Assembly (NCBI GenBank): GCA_041656175.1
Contig: JBBAEA010000002.1
Location: 5,364-69,363, forward strand
DNA: 64,000 nt
From: JBBAEA01 sp041656175
GTDB taxonomy: Bacteria; Myxococcota_A; Bradymonadia; UBA4248
Direction: 5' to 3'
Part shown: positions 45,143 through 53,783 of the stretch, in pieces
How positions within the stretch are numbered: position 1 is the stretch's first letter
Layout of the letters: each line of letters starts with the position of its first letter
Position numbers and translations under genes: made by a program
Notes under the pieces: generated by a model
Seen by the model: only the letters and a program-made list of their open reading frames with translations
What the model was told of the DNA's origin: nothing
The model's database searches: none

Positions 45143-46088
45143 CGTATTTCTCAAAAACCGCAGATTCCTGCAGACGATAGCCGTTTACAAAACTGTTAGC
45201 GTCCATCCACGCTTTGCCCTCGGGTTTCAAGGCGCGCACGCCCAAAACGCCGTTTTGGCATGCAATGCGGATAGCGCGCTGCTCTTTATCGTAGCCTAAA
45301 AAGCTGCCGGCTGCAGCATTGTGCACATAGTCTTCGCTGTAAACCTCAGATAGTGTAAGGCGTTTGCCGCCAAAGCGCACAAAAGCCGATGGCCAGGGTG
45401 AAAGACCTCGTATGGTACAGGATATTTGTCTTGCGTCTTGCAAAAAATGGATGGCGCCCATTTGCTTTGTGAGCATTGGCGCAACGCTAGGCTCGCCGCG
45501 TTGTGGCTCTGCTTCGAGTTTTCCCTCGGCGATTTCGGCGATATGATCGACTAAAATCTGCGCCGACAACACACTGAGTTTGTCATGCATGCTTTGTGCC
45601 GTGTCGTTATCAGCGATGGGGAGGCTTCGCCTTGCATACACAGGTCCCGTGTCCATTCCCGCGTCCATGCGCATAAGGCAAACCCCAGTTTCGTGCTCGC
45701 CGTTGATGATGCTCCATGCGATGGGGGCGGCGCCGCGGTATTTGGGCAACAACGAAGCATGCAGGTTGAGCGGCGCAATTTTAGGTATGGCCAAAAAACT
45801 GGGACGCAGAATTTTGCCATACGCAATGGTTACAAAAAAATCTGGCGCCAGATCGCTAAGAGCTTCGCGCATTTCTGCTGTATTGAGTTTTACGGGGCTA
45901 TAGACCTGTAAACCGCGTTCTAGCGCCGCCGCCTTCACGGCGCAAGCCTTCATGCGACGCCCACGCCCTTGCTCCTTATCGGCCTGAGTAACAACGGCTC
46001 GCAGATCTATGCGCTCATCATCGCAGAGGCGCTCTAGCGTTGGCAATGCGTACTCGGGGCTGCCCATAAAAACTACTGAATATCGCAT
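45135..46088 (-). CDS. fmt: Methionyl-tRNA formyltransferase
   Basis: Formylates initiator Met-tRNA using 10-formyl-THF. 317 residues, standard length. Starts MRYSVVFMGSPEYALPTLERL; catalytic region IAPLNLHASLLPKYRGAAPIAWSII (Asn, His) with GVCLMRMDAGMDTGPVY; C-terminal tRNA-recognition domain from about 210 (RGLSPWPSAFVRFGG). Usually beside def; def is not here. Overlaps the aldehyde dehydrogenase start. Confidence 0.95.
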   Translation of the reverse strand: MRYSVVFMGSPEYALPTLERLCDDERIDLRAVVTQADKEQGRGRRMKACAVKAAALERGLQVYSPVKLNTAEMREALSDLAPDFFVTIAYGKILRPSFLAIPKIAPLNLHASLLPKYRGAAPIAWSIINGEHETGVCLMRMDAGMDTGPVYARRSLPIADNDTAQSMHDKLSVLSAQILVDHIAEIAEGKLEAEPQRGEPSVAPMLTKQMGAIHFLQDARQISCTIRGLSPWPSAFVRFGGKRLTLSEVYSEDYVHNAAAGSFLGYDKEQRAIRIACQNGVLGVRALKPEGKAWMDANSFVNGYRLQESAVFEKYDE

Positions 46089-46198
46089 CTAAACCATTGT
46101 CTCCTTGTGTTTGATTTCGGCGTTTTGTGCGGCAAAACTCTTGAGTTAACGCGCTTTATTCGGCATTTATTGAAAAAACACTTCCTTTTGCGTTGCTC

Positions 46199-48187
46199 TT
46201 ACATTACTTCTAAACACTCTATACCAAGAAGCGTTAATCCGTTTCGCAAAACGCTACCGCAGGCATCTACAAGTCGCAGTCGAGCTTCGCGAAGTTCGGC
46301 GTCTTCGCAAGTGAGTATGGGGTGTCCCGCCCTATCGGTAAAGATGAAGGCAAAGCCCTTACAAAGGTTAAAGAGGTATTCCGCAAGTTTTGAGGGGTCC
46401 CGCGCGTCGCACGCCCACTGCAGTGCAGCTTTATACTGCGCAAGTTGCAGCAGGATTTTTCGCTCTTGCGGCGACTTGAGGGAAGCCAAAACATCTTTTG
46501 AAAAGCCTTCGTCAGCTTCGTACTTAGCTTTTCGTAAAATCGAGCGCGTTCTTGCGTAGTTCATGAGGCAATATGCACCCGTGCGACCTTGCAGATCGAT
46601 GGATTTTTCGGGGTTAAATTCCATCCAAGAGCTCGGAGTAACGTCCAGTAAATAATAGCGAATAGCGGCTAGTGCGATGACTTGGGCGCGTCTCTCCAAC
46701 TCGGCTTCGTCGGCGTCAACGTAGTATTCACGATCCGATTTCTCGTCCATCAGTGCTTTGACCATTTCTTTGATCTCTACAATCAGGTTGTCGGTATCAA
46801 CCACGGTGCCCTCACGACTCTTCATTCTACCCGTAGGTAGCGTCACCATGCCGTAGGAGAGGTGCTCAAAGCGGTCTTTAAGATCTTCGCGTAGGTCTTC
46901 TAAAATTCCAAATAAAACCCTAAAATGATGGTTTTGTTCGTCAGCAACCACATAAATCATGTGATCATACGAAAATTCGTCAAATCTGGCTAATGCTGTG
47001 CCGATGTCTTGAGTCATGTATACGGTAGTACCGTTAGCCCGAAGCAGGATTTTGTCGCCTTCTAGTTTCATGCGGCTAAGGTCGTAGGCGACAGCATTAT
47101 CGGGCAGTTGGTGAAAGATCTTTCGCTCCAAGCCGTCCAGTACGATGTCTTTGCCCAGTTTGTAGGTTTCACTTTCGTAGTAAATTTTATCAAAGCCTAG
47201 GCCGAGTACATCGTAAGTTTGCATAAAGCCACTGATAACCCAATCGTTAAGTTGTTTGGATAATCGGCGTACTTCGGGGTCGCCTTCTTCCCACTTTACG
47301 AGTAGTTCAGTGGCGCGTCGTCCTAGTTCGCTTTCTGTGTTGAAGTACTTGTCTTTGTAGTTCGCTTTAAAGCTGTCGCGCAAGTCGGCGGGGGCTTTGC
47401 CTTTGCGCTTATTTTCGGCTTTTTGGTAGTAGGCATCATATTGTTTCTTAGCGCGTTGAGCGTCTGGTCCTTCTAGCCACGCGTCGTAGGCTTTGGCACC
47501 GCTTTCGGAGGCTAGCCATGCGTCGTATTCTGCTTGAAACTCTTGCTCAAAGCGTACGTAGTAATCGCCGATAAAGTGGTCCCCCTTGGTATGGGTGCTC
47601 TCGGGGGTTGCGTCGTTTGCGAAGCGTTGGTAGCTCAAAATCGATTTACAGATGTGTATACCGCGATCATTAATGATGTTAACGCGTTTTACATCGTAGC
47701 CGCAAGCACTGAGTATGCGTGAGACGGACTCGCCGATGACGTTATTGCGCAAGTGACCCAAGTGCTGAGGTTTGTTAGTGTTGGGGCCAGAAAACTCGAC
47801 AACTACGCGTTCGTTATTGGCCGCTTTCGTGCCATAACAGTCTTTAGCCTCGAGTATTTCGCCCACAACGGCTTTAGACAATAAGTCGGTTCTGTACTGC
47901 ATATTGACGTAGGGGCCAGCGGATTCTACCCAGTCTAAGTACGGAGAGTCAGATAGCATTTGTGCAAGTTTCGCGGCGATGGCGACGGGGTTATTCTTCT
48001 CTTTTGGCTCTAAGTTTTGCAGTTTCCCGCGCAAGCAAAAGCATGCAAAAGCTACGTCTCCTTCGGAGGTGTCTGGTACAGGGGAGAGCGAAAGATTTTG
48101 TGCGAGCTCTTGGGGCGCGCCTAAGGAAAGGGTTGCCGCGCTTAACGCGGACATTAATTCTGATTGGAGGGCGTCGAAGCTGTGCAT
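46199..48187 (-). CDS. argS: Arginyl-tRNA synthetase
   Basis: Charges tRNA-Arg. 662 residues, longer than E. coli ArgS (577). N-terminal Add1 domain; HIGH-type motif GPNTNKPQHLGHLRNNVIG; VNIINDRGIHICKS; then an insertion (about 230-290) rich in Lys/Ala; KMSKS-type motif MVTLPTGRMKSREGTVVDTDN; anticodon-binding DALR-type region GAYCLMNYARTRSILRKA. All catalytic motifs intact. Plus strand skew is mild here. Confidence 0.95.
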   Translation of the reverse strand: MHSFDALQSELMSALSAATLSLGAPQELAQNLSLSPVPDTSEGDVAFACFCLRGKLQNLEPKEKNNPVAIAAKLAQMLSDSPYLDWVESAGPYVNMQYRTDLLSKAVVGEILEAKDCYGTKAANNERVVVEFSGPNTNKPQHLGHLRNNVIGESVSRILSACGYDVKRVNIINDRGIHICKSILSYQRFANDATPESTHTKGDHFIGDYYVRFEQEFQAEYDAWLASESGAKAYDAWLEGPDAQRAKKQYDAYYQKAENKRKGKAPADLRDSFKANYKDKYFNTESELGRRATELLVKWEEGDPEVRRLSKQLNDWVISGFMQTYDVLGLGFDKIYYESETYKLGKDIVLDGLERKIFHQLPDNAVAYDLSRMKLEGDKILLRANGTTVYMTQDIGTALARFDEFSYDHMIYVVADEQNHHFRVLFGILEDLREDLKDRFEHLSYGMVTLPTGRMKSREGTVVDTDNLIVEIKEMVKALMDEKSDREYYVDADEAELERRAQVIALAAIRYYLLDVTPSSWMEFNPEKSIDLQGRTGAYCLMNYARTRSILRKAKYEADEGFSKDVLASLKSPQERKILLQLAQYKAALQWACDARDPSKLAEYLFNLCKGFAFIFTDRAGHPILTCEDAELREARLRLVDACGSVLRNGLTLLGIECLEVM

Positions 48188-48217
48188 GGTGCTACTTTAG
48201 TTTATGCGAATAAATTG

Positions 48218-48360
48218 AGGGGGAGCGCAAGATCACCCAAAAAAGTCGCCTATTGCCGCACGCTGTGCGAAGGCCGAGCGTATAGCGAGGACTTTGCACG
48301 GCGTAAAGCGGCAATTGGCGAATTTTGAGGGAAGCTTGCGCGCGGGGGAGTAATCCCCCG
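48218..48360 (-). repeat. Hairpin element, copy h (family 1, reverse orientation)
   Basis: Starts GGGGGAGCGCAAGATCACCC and ends GGGAAGCTTGCGCGCGGGGG followed by a G/C hairpin. The core pairs TCGCCTATTGCCGC with GCGGCAATTGGCGA. The sigma-factor gene to its right is G-rich on the plus strand. Confidence 0.82.
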
Positions 48361-48456
48361 CCTTCCCCAAAAAGAATTTGAAATTTAAGCTCGCTGGTCG
48401 CACGAGCGGCCTAATGCTTAAGACTTTTTGGCCGCGTAATCAATAGCTGCGACGAT

Positions 48457-49368
48457 TTAGTTGAGCACGCAGGCTTTTCCGAATTGGTAGGCGTCGATGT
48501 ATTCGCGCTCGGGGGCGAGGTGCTTTTCGAGCCTTTTGAGGATGCGGCTTTCGAGTTGGCGAGCGCGTTCGCGGCTGATGGAAAAGACGTTGCCGAGCTC
48601 TTGTAAGGTTAGCGGAGACTCACTGTTCATGCGAAGTTGCCAGATTTGGGAGTCGCGGCCTGTGAGTTTTTGTTCAAATTCTTCGAGGCTAGCTTTGATG
48701 CGGTTTGCGGCAAATTGTTGGTCAATAAGCTCTTCGGCGCTGTCGTCGTGGGAGGCGATGGAATCAATAACGCAGTTATCGCTATCTTCGCCGCCGATGG
48801 GCGCAAAGAGCGAAAGTTCGTGGTTGCCGAGGCGTTGTTGCATTTCGGTAATTTCGTTCTCGCGTACGCCAAGGGACTGGGCGAGTGCGGCGGTGGTGGG
48901 GGTTTTGCCGGCTTGGCGGAATTTTTGCTCTTCTTTGTGTAAGTTGTAGAAGAGTTTGCGCTGGTTTTGCGTGGCGCCGATTTTGACGAGCCGGTGGTTA
49001 TCCATCAGGAACTTGAGGATGTAGGCACGGATCCAGAATTGGGCGTAGGTGGAGAGTCGGATGTTTTTACTGACGTCGAATTTTTCGACAGCAAAGAGCA
49101 AGCCAACGTTTCCTTCTTGAATGAGGTCAAGAAGTTGGGCGTTTTGGCTTTGGTAGTCGCGGGCGATTTTAACAACCAAGCGAAGATTAGCGTTGATGAG
49201 GCGTTTTTTGGAGATCTCGTCGCCGCTTTGTGCTGCGCGTGTTAGTGCGTATTCCTCTTCGCGCGTGAGCACTTGATAGCTTTTGATGCTATCGAGGTAT
49301 TGTTGCAGGGATGTCGTTGCGACTTGTCGTTTGTAGTTGTTTGTGCGCTTTTGCAGCGAGTATTTCAT
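48457..49368 (-). CDS. rpoH: RpoH-type alternative sigma factor (heat shock)
   Basis: 303 residues. Region 2: QQYLDSIKSYQVLTREEEYALTRAAQSGD; RLVVKIARDYQ; LDLIQEGNVGLLFAVEKFDVSKNIRLSTYAQFWIRAYILKFLM (core and -10 contacts). The motif QRKLFYNLHKEEQKF is the RpoH box. Region 4 at the end, LTLQELGNVFSISRERARQLESRILKRL. Probably directs heat-shock genes; the Hsp70 paralogue at 37558 might be a target, but no promoter was traced. The gene is G-rich on the plus strand next to element h. Confidence 0.92.
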   Translation of the reverse strand: MKYSLQKRTNNYKRQVATTSLQQYLDSIKSYQVLTREEEYALTRAAQSGDEISKKRLINANLRLVVKIARDYQSQNAQLLDLIQEGNVGLLFAVEKFDVSKNIRLSTYAQFWIRAYILKFLMDNHRLVKIGATQNQRKLFYNLHKEEQKFRQAGKTPTTAALAQSLGVRENEITEMQQRLGNHELSLFAPIGGEDSDNCVIDSIASHDDSAEELIDQQFAANRIKASLEEFEQKLTGRDSQIWQLRMNSESPLTLQELGNVFSISRERARQLESRILKRLEKHLAPEREYIDAYQFGKACVLN

Positions 49369-49539
49369 ATTAAGCCCTCAGCTCGATGTGGCTTCGATGA
49401 TCTAAGCACAATCACTTGTTGTGCGCTTTGGAAGCAATTATTGCCGTGAAGGTTTTAGGCACTCATGCGCCCACATCTACACGGCTCATATACTATACGA
49501 ACGAGAGTCTCTTTTGGATCGGCTCTTGCGTAAAATACT

Positions 49540-51078
49540 TTAAAAGAACCTAATCAGGGGGAAGATACCTATTGCCTCTAAGGTGAAAACAATAATATAG
49601 AGAATGACAATACCAACGCCGACTATAATGAATAGGAATTTGGGATCGGAATTTGCTTTTTTGAGCAAGGCTTTTGCGTCTTTATTGGAGGAACTGGTAC
49701 TTTCGGCGAGCTCGGCGCCAAGGGAATCAGGCTCGTTAGTGGCGCTTTGCTTGATTTTTGCGCTGTTTGCAAGAACGCTCGCGGGGGTATCAATACTGGT
49801 AATAAGGAGCAAGTCCTCGTAGATTTCAGCCGATGTTGCGTAGCGCTCTTGGGGTAATTTGGCTGCTGCCTTTCGCAGTAGTGCTGCTAAGGCTGTATTG
49901 TTCCATGACTTGGGTAGTTCCAGCTCATTGTAGGACTGCTTGTAGGCGATATCAAAGAGGCTAGTGCCTTCAAAGGCGGGTTTTCCGAGAAGCATTTCGT
50001 AAAAGATGAGCGCGAAAGCGTAAACGTCGACGTTTGGGCTGAGCACTTCGTTTCGGAGTTGTTCAGGTGCCATGTATTGCGGAGAGCCGTAGACTTTGTC
50101 GGTGCTCATGGTGATGTCATGGGCGGTGAATGCGCTTTCAGCGCTCATACATTTTGAGAGGCCAAAGTCGAGTATTGTTACGAGGTCTTCGTATCCCTCT
50201 TTGGAGCTGAGGATAATGTTGGCGGGTTTAAGATCACGGTGAACAATGTCGCACTTGTGTGCTTCGCGTAGTCCCTTGAGAATTTGCAGAGCGATTTTGC
50301 GCGCTGTTAGGAACGGTATACGCCCTTGCTCAAGTCGCTTTTCCAGAGTTTCGCCATCGAGCAGCTGCATTGTCATCCAAAGTGCGCCATCACTGCGTTT
50401 ACCAAAGTGGTAGAGCCGCACAATGTTGGGGTGTTCAAGTCGTGAAACCAGATCGACTTCGCGCTCAAAGCGTTTTTGTATAGAGTCGACCTCGTTCTCG
50501 GCTTCAGGGAGTATCATTTTGAGCGCTTCGTCGCGGCCAAGATTGAGGTTTTTAACTTTAAATACCGCACCAAAGCCGCCTTTTCCCAGCATTGACAAAA
50601 TGCGGTAGTGCTCAAAGTTATCGCCAAAGGTGGGAAGCTGATAGTCACGATCTTCCCAGCCCGATGAATTTAGGAGCTGGATTGTCATCTCCGCGCCACT
50701 TTGCTTTGGCGCGTGTTTAGGCGCGCCATCAAGTTTAATGGTCATCTCCGCGCTATTTTGCTTTGGCGCGTGTTTAGGTGCGCCATCAAGTTGAATGGTC
50801 ATCTCCCCGCTATTTTGCTTTGGCGCGTGTTTAGGCGCACCATCAAGTTTAATGGTCATCTCCCCGCTACTTTGCTTTGGCGCGTGTTTAGGCGCACCAT
50901 CAAGTTTAATGGTCATCTCCCCGCTACTTTGCTTGGGCACATAGTCATGTACAAGATCCTGCTCCGTTGTTGTATCATCAGCATGAGCTTCTGTGTTGTG
51001 GGAGCTAACAACAGCATCATGAGTCTCAATGGTATGGGGGCCGCTATTTATTTCACTTTGTTCATAATCGTTATGCAT
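49540..51078 (-). CDS. Ser/Thr protein kinase with N-terminal 19-residue repeats and C-terminal TM anchor
   Basis: 512 residues. N-terminal about 50 residues are acidic; residues about 52-130 contain four full 19-residue repeats (SGEMTIKLDGAPKHAPKQS, with K/Q, S/N and G/A variation) and a fifth start (AEMTIQLLN). The DNA repeats are 57 bp long (50690-50940). Hanks-type kinase domain about 150-410: YRILSMLGKGGFGAVFKVKN, the invariant Lys in EALKMILPE, CDIVHRDLKPANIILSS, TILDFGLSKC. One TM segment near 485-505 (FLFIIVGVGIVILYIIVFTL). The repeat Thr could be a phosphorylation site, but that is conjecture. Confidence 0.88.
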   Translation of the reverse strand: MHNDYEQSEINSGPHTIETHDAVVSSHNTEAHADDTTTEQDLVHDYVPKQSSGEMTIKLDGAPKHAPKQSSGEMTIKLDGAPKHAPKQNSGEMTIQLDGAPKHAPKQNSAEMTIKLDGAPKHAPKQSGAEMTIQLLNSSGWEDRDYQLPTFGDNFEHYRILSMLGKGGFGAVFKVKNLNLGRDEALKMILPEAENEVDSIQKRFEREVDLVSRLEHPNIVRLYHFGKRSDGALWMTMQLLDGETLEKRLEQGRIPFLTARKIALQILKGLREAHKCDIVHRDLKPANIILSSKEGYEDLVTILDFGLSKCMSAESAFTAHDITMSTDKVYGSPQYMAPEQLRNEVLSPNVDVYAFALIFYEMLLGKPAFEGTSLFDIAYKQSYNELELPKSWNNTALAALLRKAAAKLPQERYATSAEIYEDLLLITSIDTPASVLANSAKIKQSATNEPDSLGAELAESTSSSNKDAKALLKKANSDPKFLFIIVGVGIVILYIIVFTLEAIGIFPLIRFF

Positions 51079-51300
51079 TTACTCACCATTTATGCCTTTA
51101 CATCAAATACTTAGAGCCAGTGTTCCTAAGAGACACGTATCCTGTACAACGAAATATATAACATTATATCGCGCCACTTTCCAGTTGTGAGAAAGAGCAA
51201 GCGCTAAGACTACGTTGATTTAATGCGAAAACAATCAAAAAAAACTAACGAAAGAAAGGATGGCTATCCTAGCTAGTTTGAACTCGGTCAAAAAATCGAA

Positions 51301-51395
51301 AAATACTTTTCTTAGCAAGTTTGATGCGGGTTCCAGTTTCAAAGAACAAAATACTTGTCTTAGCAAGTTTGATGCGGGTTCCAGTTTCAAAGAAC
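51301..51395 (+). repeat. Two direct copies of a 48-bp unit
   Basis: AAATACTTTTCTTAGC (51301) and AAATACTTGTCTTAGC (51349) begin units continuing AAGTTTGATGCGGGTTCC and CAGTTTCAAAGAAC. The second copy ends immediately before the left end of MITE copy 3. Function unknown; the sequence in 51079-51300 has no identified feature. Confidence 0.7.
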
Positions 51396-51720
51396 GAGAC
51401 CTTTGCACGGCTAGAAATAACGAATTTAATTTTACAAATTCGATACAGCCTTAAACAAAATGAGACATTTTGTAGAGAGATATAAGCTAAAATGCTAATA
51501 AAATAAGGCAAGGCGAAGGTAAAATGACGTTTTATTCGAAAAGCGCTTAAAAGAGTGCTTTCTTTTTAGTGCCACAGCCGTCCAGGCTGTGGCCGCTTCG
51601 CGCGCGGCCTCAGCCGCGACCAATCGCTGACATCCATGTCGCGATTGAAGGGGAGGGGGGTACGGGGGGAACCTTTTTTCTTTTGCAAAAAGAAAAAAGG
51701 TTCCCCCCGCGCAAAGCTCT
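51396..51720 (+). mobile_element. MITE-like element (family 2), copy 3, with internal insertion
   Basis: Same ends as copy 1 (GAGACCTTTGCACGG; CCGCGCAAAGCTCT) and same interior to about 51565, then an extra roughly 85 bp containing a hairpin GCCACAGCC/GGCTGTGGC, then the final G-run/TTCCCCCC part. Overlaps the end of no gene; the unknown gene at 51725 ends 5 bp later. Confidence 0.75.
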
Positions 51721-51724
51721 CAAG

Positions 51725-52942
51725 CTAATCCTCGGACAATAAGCCCAGGTTCGCCAATAGCACCAACAGCGTTGCTTTAGGCGCAAAGTCGGCGGCATGT
51801 AAGCAAATTTGCTCGATCCCCAAATCCATCGCAAAGACCTCGTTTAACCGCAAATCTTCTATTTCGGTGCAAAGCGCTTGTAGGGCAGCAGCGATGTCGT
51901 GTAACTGCGTTGTTAACTCGTCCCAAAACGAGTGCAGTGTTCCCAAACGCGCCCGCAGAGCGCTGCGATCCTCGTATTCTAAGCTGATGGGGCTATTCTT
52001 CCCGAGCGCAATCCCGTCGCCGAGCAGGCGCTGGTGGACGCTGCGTTGGTGGATCTCTTTGGGGAGTCGGTGTTGTACCAAGCGGTCTACATCGATTTGA
52101 ACGGCTTCGATTTGGACAAGTTCACTGAGTTTTCGGCTCAAAAATACGATTAAGCCCAAGACCGCTGGAGGCGATAAACTCTGGCTAGCACTTGTATATA
52201 AGCGCACGGAGTCGATGCTGCTCGCAATATCGTAGCGGCGGCGCGCTGCGCTAAGCCATGCGTAGGCTTCGCTAAGCGCGATTAAGCCATCCTCGGTCCC
52301 CGAAATAATGACGTCAGACTCCCCACCTACAGCGCCTAAAACCTCACTCAAACAGCGATGCGCCTGGGAAGAACCCGCACCCGAACTCAAGCGCTGTATG
52401 ATTAAATCCACGGAGTTCAAATACGCCAAACCCTCCACCGCATAAAGGCTCTTAGCCAACTCTTCCCCCGACATCCTCGCCGCCCCCGACAACTCCACCA
52501 TGAGCAACTCTAAGCGCAACCCCTCGTCTTTGCACAAAAACAAGCGCTCATCGGGGACTTTGTCCAAGCAGACACCGCAAGGCAAATCAAGTAATGACGC
52601 CATTTCCTTACACGCCTCGAATAGCTCCATGTCGCCTAGCGCAAAAAGCGCGCTCAATCCCACCGTACTCCCATCGCCCAAAGATTCTTGCACAAAGCTT
52701 TGGTAATCGCGTTCATCCTCGAAAATCTTCTGCTCTAGTACCAAGCCCACATTGCGCAGCTCCGCTACCCTATCGTCGCGAAGCCAAGGCGCGCACTCCC
52801 GCGTCGAAAGCACCATCACGCGCCCTTCAGGCCAAGCCTCGTAGAGGTAGGACTCCAAATCCTCCACAATCCCCACACCCATACGACACTTCGTACAAAG
52901 CCGCAGCCCACTGCGCCGCTCAAGTTCCCTACAAAATGACAT
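51725..52942 (-). CDS. Protein of unknown function with N-terminal CxxC motif
   Basis: 405 residues, mainly helical, Leu-rich. Starts MSFCRELERRSGLRLCTKCRMGVG: CxxC, which may bind metal. Contains GRVMVLSTRECAPWLRDD, LFLCKDEGLRLELLMVELSGAARM and SDVIISGTEDGLIALSEAYAWL. I see no conserved catalytic motif that would identify it, though the general alternation is a little reminiscent of alcohol-dehydrogenase-type folds. Coding strand strongly G-rich at the 5' end. The stop lies 5 bp from the MITE. Confidence 0.6.
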   Translation of the reverse strand: MSFCRELERRSGLRLCTKCRMGVGIVEDLESYLYEAWPEGRVMVLSTRECAPWLRDDRVAELRNVGLVLEQKIFEDERDYQSFVQESLGDGSTVGLSALFALGDMELFEACKEMASLLDLPCGVCLDKVPDERLFLCKDEGLRLELLMVELSGAARMSGEELAKSLYAVEGLAYLNSVDLIIQRLSSGAGSSQAHRCLSEVLGAVGGESDVIISGTEDGLIALSEAYAWLSAARRRYDIASSIDSVRLYTSASQSLSPPAVLGLIVFLSRKLSELVQIEAVQIDVDRLVQHRLPKEIHQRSVHQRLLGDGIALGKNSPISLEYEDRSALRARLGTLHSFWDELTTQLHDIAAALQALCTEIEDLRLNEVFAMDLGIEQICLHAADFAPKATLLVLLANLGLLSED

Positions 52943-52981
52943 CAGCTACTCCTTTGCGCAAAAACTTCCCTTAAAGTGGGC

Positions 52982-53010
52982 AAAAAAAAACCGTCATTGA
53001 CATGACGGTT
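52982..53010 (-). terminator. Rho-independent terminator after the superoxide reductase gene
   Basis: On the minus strand AACCGTCA pairs with TGACGGTT (53003-53010 and 52989-52996), followed by a T-run of about nine. It lies 18 bp past the stop at 53028. Confidence 0.9.
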
Positions 53011-53027
53011 CCAAATCGCTCTAACAG

Positions 53028-53408
53028 CTACTCTGTCGACTTCCACAAACCGTGCAAGTTGCAATAAGCATACGCCGCTACCAACTCTTCGTCCACAAGC
53101 GCGAACTCAACAATCGGCTGCTCGCCGGCGACTAAATTCTTGCGATGCCCGCCCTTTGAAGTCTGTATATAAACCCATTCGATCAAGTGCTCTGGAATCA
53201 TTGGGTGCAAAATACTGCCCACTTCAACGCGGATCTTCCCATCTACTCTTTTGACGACAGGGATGTGTTTTTCGTTGCTTGCATCAACAGTATTCTCGGC
53301 TAAGACTTCCATGTTTTCGCCACAGCATACCAGCGGTACGCCAGCATTGTTGATTAGGCCGACTAAGTTTCCACAGTGTTTACAGAGGCAAAAGGTCATT
53401 TTTGTCAT
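53028..53408 (-). CDS. dfx: Superoxide reductase (desulfoferrodoxin, 2Fe type)
   Basis: Reduces superoxide to peroxide without releasing oxygen, typical of anaerobes and microaerophiles. The ATG at 53408 follows GGGAG; 126 residues. The N-terminal desulforedoxin domain has CKHCGN and CCGENM (the four Cys of the FeS4 centre I). The catalytic domain has EKHIPVV, HPMIPEHLIEWVYI and CNLHGLW, i.e. the four His and one Cys of the SOR centre II. All ligands present, so it should be functional. Confidence 0.95.
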   Translation of the reverse strand: MTKMTFCLCKHCGNLVGLINNAGVPLVCCGENMEVLAENTVDASNEKHIPVVKRVDGKIRVEVGSILHPMIPEHLIEWVYIQTSKGGHRKNLVAGEQPIVEFALVDEELVAAYAYCNLHGLWKSTE

Positions 53409-53564
53409 ATTAACTCCCATAAAAGTGACGCACAGCAAAGTTCGCTGCTCAAATATAGTGCGCGAAAAATTAAATTATTTCAAGCGTTCGTATAAAGATC
53501 TTGTGGATTCCGACCTTCATAAATTAAAAAGACAGCGTTCTTTTAAAAGTAGACATTCTCCCAA

Positions 53565-53592
53565 GCAAAGTTCCCCGTGCAAAGCTTTCCAG
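53565..53592 (+). repeat. Fragment of the family 2 MITE right end
   Basis: AAGCAAAGTTCCCCGTGCAAAGCTTTCC matches the right end (CCGTGCAAAGCTCTC) of the MITEs. It lies just left of hairpin element i. Confidence 0.45.
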
Positions 53593-53610
53593 TTTTTGTA
53601 TTTTTTTTGT

Positions 53611-53756
53611 GGGGGGCTATTGCCCCCCTACGCGCAAGCTGCCCGCAAAATTCGGCAAGAGCCGCTGTATTTAATGCGCCGTTCACGCTAATCGCGTGAC
53701 CAGCGCATTAAATGCGTCTCTAGCCGAATTTTGCGGGTGATCTTGCGCTACCCCCC
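53611..53756 (+). repeat. Hairpin element, copy i (family 1, forward orientation)
   Basis: Starts GGGGGGCTATTGCCCCCCTACGC with GCAAGCTGCCCGC and ends GATCTTGCGCTACCCCCC. The core pairs GCAAAATTCGGC with GCCGAATTTTGC and ATTTAATGCGC with GCGCATTAAAT. It sits just downstream of the Type ISP restriction gene; copy j is upstream of that gene. Confidence 0.87.
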
Positions 53757-53783
53757 AGACCGCAACTAAACCAATAACAGCAA

